This document shows, piece after piece, positions 7,094-10,341 of a stretch of 10,341 nucleotides of DNA. The stretch covers positions 1 to 10,341 of the forward strand of contig JAFAQJ010000391.1 of NCBI GenBank assembly GCA_019246455.1. Reading direction: 5' to 3'. The translations under genes were made by a program, and so were the position numbers. How positions within the stretch are numbered: position 1 is the first letter of the stretch; the number at the start of each line of letters is the position of its first letter. This stretch comes from Pseudolabrys sp. Its GTDB lineage: Bacteria; Pseudomonadota; Alphaproteobacteria; Rhizobiales; Xanthobacteraceae. The notes beneath the pieces are model-generated. The model worked only from the letters and a program-made list of their open reading frames with translations, made no database searches and was not told where the DNA came from.

Positions 7094-8038
7094 ATGATGT
7101 TGAATGTCGCCGTGCAGATGGACCCGATCGAGCGGATCAACATCCGCGGCGATTCGACCTTCGCCTTGCTGCTGGAAGCGCAGTCGCGCGGCCACAAGCT
7201 CTCGTATTACACGCCCGATCGGCTCGCTTTGCTGGCTGGAGAGGCCTTCACGACCGCAGCTCCGCTTCAGGTGCGCGACAAGGCCGGCGACCATTTCACG
7301 CTGGGCGATTTCAAGCGTGGGCCATTAGCCCAGTTCGACGTCATTCTGCTGCGCCAGGACCCGCCATTCGATCTCGCCTACATTTCCTCCACCCACATCC
7401 TCGAGCGTGTCCACCCGAAGACTTTGGTCGTCAACGACCCGGCGCACGTGCGCAACGCGCCGGAGAAGGTGTTCGTCACCGAATTTCCCGAGCTGATGCC
7501 GCCGACCTTGATCACGCACGACCTCGCAGAAATCAAAGCCTTCCGCGCCGAGCACGGCGATATCGTAATGAAGCCGCTCTACGGCAAAGGCGGCGAGGCA
7601 GTATTCCGGCTGGAAAAAAGCGATTTGAACTTCGGTTCACTGTATGACTTGTTCGCCGCGACCTTCCGCGAGCCGTGGGTGGTGCAGAAATTCCTGCCCA
7701 ACATCAAGCATGGCGACAAGCGCATCATCTTGGTCGACGGCTCATTTGCTGGCGCGGTCAACCGCGTCCCCGCGCCGGACGACCTGCGCTCCAACATGGT
7801 GCGCGGCGGCTCGCCCAAGGAAACCGAGCTCACCAAGCGCGAGAAGGAAATCTGCGAGGCGATCGGTCCGGCGCTGCGTCAGCGCGGCCTGCTATTCGTC
7901 GGCATCGATGTGATCGACGGCTTCCTCACCGAGATCAACGTCACCTCGCCAACCGGCGTGCGCTCCATCAAGAATCTCGGCGGGCCGGACATCGCCAAGA
8001 TCATCTGGGACAAGATCGAGGAAACGCGCCGGGGCTAG
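7094..8038 (+). CDS. gshB: Glutathione synthetase
   Basis: ATP-grasp ligase joining gamma-glutamylcysteine and glycine to make glutathione; cytosolic homotetramer in E. coli. The 314-residue product is full length (family about 315). It shows [22 protein letters not shown] at the N-terminus, [13 protein letters not shown] (85-97), [12 protein letters not shown] (114-127), the ATP-grasp loop KPLYGKGG (160-167), the [17 protein letters not shown] segment (223-239) and the Mg-binding block EINVTSPTG (280-288). ATG 7094 is preferred over ATG 7097 because it gives the family-like [10 protein letters not shown]. The ribosome site is poor (GAGG 11 bases upstream). It normally sits between yraN and comM in related genomes, as far as I recall; here both neighbours are broken while gshB is intact. 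Confidence 0.97.
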   Translation: MMLNVAVQMDPIERINIRGDSTFALLLEAQSRGHKLSYYTPDRLALLAGEAFTTAAPLQVRDKAGDHFTLGDFKRGPLAQFDVILLRQDPPFDLAYISSTHILERVHPKTLVVNDPAHVRNAPEKVFVTEFPELMPPTLITHDLAEIKAFRAEHGDIVMKPLYGKGGEAVFRLEKSDLNFGSLYDLFAATFREPWVVQKFLPNIKHGDKRIILVDGSFAGAVNRVPAPDDLRSNMVRGGSPKETELTKREKEICEAIGPALRQRGLLFVGIDVIDGFLTEINVTSPTGVRSIKNLGGPDIAKIIWDKIEETRRG

Positions 8039-8047
8039 CTCCCCGGC
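8028..8047 (+). terminator. GC-rich hairpin enclosing the gshB stop codon
   Basis: GCCGGGG (8028-8034) pairs perfectly with CCCCGGC (8041-8047). The six-base loop CTAGCT holds the TAG stop at 8036-8038. This all-GC seven-base stem is the first of two tandem hairpins at the end of gshB. No U-tract follows, so it may protect the 3' end or pause transcription rather than act as a textbook terminator. Confidence 0.5.
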
Positions 8048-8054
8048 ACGGGAC

Positions 8055-8080
8055 GCCCCGAAGCGTCGGCGCTTCCGGGC
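8055..8080 (+). terminator. Second hairpin downstream of gshB
   Basis: 8055-8065 pairs with 8070-8080 around a TCGG tetraloop, with one C-C mismatch (8059 with 8076); the core is GAAGCG/CGCTTC. It lies seven bases after the first hairpin. Together they look like the end of the gshB transcript, though the U-run of a standard intrinsic terminator is missing. Confidence 0.5.
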
Positions 8081-8201
8081 TGAAGCTCTCGGCCAGTGGC
8101 CTAGTCCGTTTTGTTCCCCAAGTGTTCTTGGTAGGCAAAGAACCATCCACTAGGCTAGCGGCCGACTTGGGCGTGTGCGGGCTAAGGCGGCTAAGCCGGA
8201 G
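8081..8201. other. Non-coding stretch with nested inverted repeats
   Basis: I find no coding sequence here. GCCTAGT (8099-8105) and ACTAGGC (8149-8155) form a seven-base inverted repeat around 43 bases. Inside are two competing stems: CCAAG/CTTGG (8118-8122 with 8127-8131, four-base loop) and GTTCTT/AAGAAC (8124-8129 with 8138-8143). GGCTAAG occurs twice, nine bases apart (8180-8186 and 8189-8195). The stretch lies where the leader of comM would be and may be eroding spacer, a small palindromic repeat or a structured RNA. Confidence 0.35.
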
Positions 8202-8369
8202 GTCCAGCGGGCTGCCACTGTAGCATTAGCGGGCATCGAGGCCGCGTGGCTAATCACCGCGTGTTGCGGGTCGCCCGCACCTTGACGGATCTCGAGCGCG
8301 GAAACAGTCGGCCGCATCCATCTCGCCCAGGCGCTGTCCTATCGAGCACTCGCCGATGAAATGCGTGCG
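8202..8369 (+). pseudogene. comM: comM (YifB, Mg-chelatase-like AAA+ protein), internally deleted remnant
   Basis: ComM is a hexameric AAA+ helicase that aids branch migration when transformed DNA is integrated. Here only its two ends remain. Codons 8202-8243 read VQRAATVALAGIEA, matching the usual MVQRVATVAFEGIEA start, but the expected ATG is GAG (8199-8201). About 12 bases later comes the C-terminal arginine-rich stretch: RG (8245-8250), then HRVLRVARTLTDLE in frame 2 (8255-8296), then VGRIHLAQALSYRALADEMRA in frame 0 (8307-8369). This implies an internal deletion of roughly 450 codons, an extra base near 8252 and a two-base loss near 8297-8306. No stop follows at the expected end. The gene cannot make ComM. 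The identification rests on remembered family sequence at both ends, in the right order and in the usual place after gshB. Confidence 0.85.
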
Positions 8370-8506
8370 CCGGGCTGCCTGATCCACCATGCGATCTTAA
8401 CGCCGCCTTCACCACATTTCCCGCGCGCAATGGAGCTCCGGCCTTGCCACGGCAAAAGCGCACCACATCAAGATAATCGCAAGGTTCCGCGGCGGACAAT
8501 GTCGGG
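8370..8506 (+). other. Intergenic region before the hybrid kinase
   Basis: No gene seen. It holds the first copy of a 12-base direct repeat, CACGGCAAAAGC (8448-8459), repeated at 8511-8522 inside codons 2-6 of the kinase. The offset of 63 bases is a multiple of three. AGATAATC near 8471-8478 resembles a -10 box but has no good -35 at normal spacing. The kinase ribosome site is weak (GCGGA at 8492-8496). Confidence 0.4.
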
Positions 8507-10341
8507 ATGGCACGGCAAAAGCTCGATACTGTTGTGAAAGCGGCGCGCAACGAGCGCGCCCTCATTCTGTTCGGCCGCGCAGTTGTCAGCACCCTCATTG
8601 CGATTTCGGTGACGCTTGGTTTTCTCGCCGGCGTGCAATTCCGCGCCGATACCTACAATCCTCACACTTATGCGATCGGCGTCAGCGCGCTGTTCTTCGC
8701 GGCCTGCGCCTGCGTCGCCTGGTTGCTTTACTGCCGCCGTGTTGCGAAGGTTCGCAGCCGCGCGCTCGAAACGCGCATCGAGGAATTGTCCGACCACAAT
8801 TTCAAACTTCACGAAGCGGAGCTCGCGGCGCTCGCTATGGCGCGCGACGAGGCGCAAGCGGCGAACAACGCGAAGTCACGCTTCCTCGCCACGGTCTCGC
8901 ACGAAATCCGCACGCCATTGAACGGCATCCTTGGCATGACGGGCTTGCTGCTCGACACCTCACTGACACCGGAACAACGCACTTACGCCGAGACTGCTAA
9001 ACGCTCAGGTGAAACACTCCTGACGCTGATCGAAGAACTTCTGGATTTCTCCAAGATCGAGGCTGGCAAGATTGATTTCTCGCCGCGCACTTTCTCGTTG
9101 CGCGAATTGATCGAAGACGCGGTCGAGCTTGTGGCGCCCCGCGCGCAGGAAAAAGGCATCGACATCGGCAGCTTCGTTGCTCCGCAGTTGCCATCGCAGG
9201 TCGAAGGCGATCCTGCGCGATTGCGCCAAGTGCTGCTCAATCTGCTCGGCAACGCTATCAAATTCACCGAGATGGGCGGCGTCAGCGTGATTGTCGAGTC
9301 GACAAATGAAGTCGATCGCGTGCGGTTTGTTGTCCGCGACACCGGTATCGGCATTAACCGCTCCGACCGCGAACGGATCTTCAACGACTTCGAGCAAGCC
9401 GATAGTTCGTCGACGCGCAAATTCGGCGGCGCCGGGCTGGGCCTCGCAATTTCGAAGCGCATCGTCGAACGCATGGATGGCACCATCGGGGTCGACAGTA
9501 TGGTCGGTGCCGGTTCGACGTTTGAGTGCGTCATTCCGTTGCCCGCCGCAAACAATGGCGCGGTCGAGACCACCATCGATTTAACGGGACGCTCGGTGCT
9601 GGTCGTAACGACCTCGCCAATCACCGCAGCCATCCTCGCGCGACAACTGGCCTCGGTTGGTGCCGCGGTCACCACGGTGAGCGATGAAAATCATGCCGTC
9701 GAAAAACTCGCTGATCATTTCTGGGACGCGATGCTGGTCGACTACCCGCTCGCCGCGCAAATGTCGGCGATCTGCCAGCTCGCCGGCGTCAACGCCGCGC
9801 GGCGCATCGTATTGGTCACGCCACCGCAGCGTACTGCGTTGCCCGTTTTGAAAGAATCAGGTTTCACCGATTACCTGGTCAAACCGGTGCGTGGGGCTTC
9901 CTTGACCGCCCGTGTGGCGGGTCATGAAGTCGAACCGGCATTTGCCGAAGCCGCGCCCTCCATCTTCGCCGATCCGGTACAGGACGAGCCAAAGGAACCA
10001 TGCCTGTCCGTACTCGTCGCCGAGGACAACGAAATCAACGCATTGCTGACGCGCGCCTTGCTGGCGCGGCTGGGACACGCCGCGAAGCTGGTAGCGAATG
10101 GTGAAGCGGCGATCGAGGCTTGGCGCGCAGCAAGGATGGCCGGCGAACCCTTCGATCTCCTGTTGATGGATGTGAATATGCCCGGCCTCGACGGGCTCGA
10201 GGCGGCGCGCCGCATCCGCTCGCTCGAAGGCGAATTCCGCACGCCAATCTATGCGTTGACCGCGAACGCTTCTGTTAACGATCGCGAGGTGGCGTTCGCC
10301 GCGGGCATGAACGGCTTTTTGGTTAAACCGTTGCAACGCGA
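8507..10341 (+). CDS. Hybrid sensor histidine kinase with two receiver-like domains (3' end beyond window)
   Basis: Membrane histidine kinase, open from ATG 8507 to the window edge (611 codons, no stop). Two membrane segments (about 19-42 and 55-76) enclose a loop of only about 12 residues, so an external sensor domain is unlikely. A helical linker (79-120) leads to HisKA with the phospho-accepting His132 in [10 protein letters not shown], then the ATPase domain: N box [11 protein letters not shown] (245-255), G1 DTGIGI (278-283), and [10 protein letters not shown] (307-316). Next comes a receiver-like domain (361-470) that keeps Asp412 and Lys459 but has TTSP where the acidic Mg-binding pair should be. 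A second receiver (about 500-611) is canonical: Glu506-Asp507, Asp555, Thr585 and Lys607. An Hpt domain could follow outside the window. An in-frame TAA at 8474-8476 bounds the start. Signal and targets are unknown. Confidence 0.95.
   Translation, partial: MARQKLDTVVKAARNERALILFGRAVVSTLIAISVTLGFLAGVQFRADTYNPHTYAIGVSALFFAACACVAWLLYCRRVAKVRSRALETRIEELSDHNFKLHEAELAALAMARDEAQAANNAKSRFLATVSHEIRTPLNGILGMTGLLLDTSLTPEQRTYAETAKRSGETLLTLIEELLDFSKIEAGKIDFSPRTFSLRELIEDAVELVAPRAQEKGIDIGSFVAPQLPSQVEGDPARLRQVLLNLLGNAIKFTEMGGVSVIVESTNEVDRVRFVVRDTGIGINRSDRERIFNDFEQADSSSTRKFGGAGLGLAISKRIVERMDGTIGVDSMVGAGSTFECVIPLPAANNGAVETTIDLTGRSVLVVTTSPITAAILARQLASVGAAVTTVSDENHAVEKLADHFWDAMLVDYPLAAQMSAICQLAGVNAARRIVLVTPPQRTALPVLKESGFTDYLVKPVRGASLTARVAGHEVEPAFAEAAPSIFADPVQDEPKEPCLSVLVAEDNEINALLTRALLARLGHAAKLVANGEAAIEAWRAARMAGEPFDLLLMDVNMPGLDGLEAARRIRSLEGEFRTPIYALTANASVNDREVAFAAGMNGFLVKPLQR

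Noticed and set aside
7675..8223. 182-codon plus-strand open frame running from gshB into the gap
   Set aside because: Out-of-frame shadow of gshB that stays open by chance into the intergenic region; no motif after 8038.
5295..8369. Mobile element bringing in the chemoreceptor and disrupting yraN and comM
   Set aside because: I found no transposase, terminal inverted repeats, target duplications, integrase or tRNA at either edge.
8444..8477. TTGCCA and GATAAT as a promoter for the hybrid kinase
   Set aside because: The spacing is 22 bases, too long for a standard promoter.
8254..8598. 114-codon minus-strand open frame over the comM remnant and kinase start
   Set aside because: It is the reverse of the comM C-terminal remnant and the kinase 5' end; no independent support.

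Overview
The window looks like a chromosomal housekeeping stretch from an alphaproteobacterium of the Hyphomicrobiales (Rhizobiales), most like the Bradyrhizobium/Rhodopseudomonas/Xanthobacteraceae group. The basis is the high GC content, the close fit of RNase PH, RdgB, HemW, GshB and RsmI to what I remember of proteins from that group, and the familiar gene order (rph-rdgB-hemW, then a penicillin-binding-protein activator divergent from rsmI-yraN, then gshB, then comM). I made no database comparison.

Layout. Positions 28-1376 hold rph and rdgB, which overlap by four bases. After an 82-base gap with two hairpins and a perfect 10-base palindrome comes hemW (1459-2661). It converges on a lipoprotein gene of the LppC/LpoA family (2668-3882, minus), which is divergent from rsmI (4020-4937). 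yraN (4927-5298) overlaps the end of rsmI but carries two frameshifts. A complete chemoreceptor gene (5295-6974, minus) lies between yraN and gshB (7094-8038). After gshB come two tandem GC-rich hairpins, an inverted-repeat stretch, and the remains of comM (about 8202-8369). A hybrid sensor kinase starts at 8507 and runs off the right edge.

Function. The intact genes cover RNA 3'-end trimming (rph), clean-up of non-canonical nucleotides (rdgB), heme delivery (hemW), 16S rRNA 2'-O-methylation (rsmI), the last step of glutathione synthesis (gshB), an envelope lipoprotein, and two signalling proteins (chemoreceptor and hybrid kinase). They form a conserved neighbourhood rather than one pathway.

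The most notable result is gene decay around gshB. yraN is frameshifted. comM has collapsed to about 14 N-terminal codons joined to about 40 C-terminal codons, with further frameshifts. An opposite-strand chemoreceptor gene sits in between, and its stop codon lies in the same TTAA as the yraN stop. I see no phage, insertion sequence, CRISPR array, defence system, tRNA or rRNA, and I do not claim a new biological system here. The long open frames antisense to rph, the lipoprotein gene and the chemoreceptor gene are GC-rich shadows.
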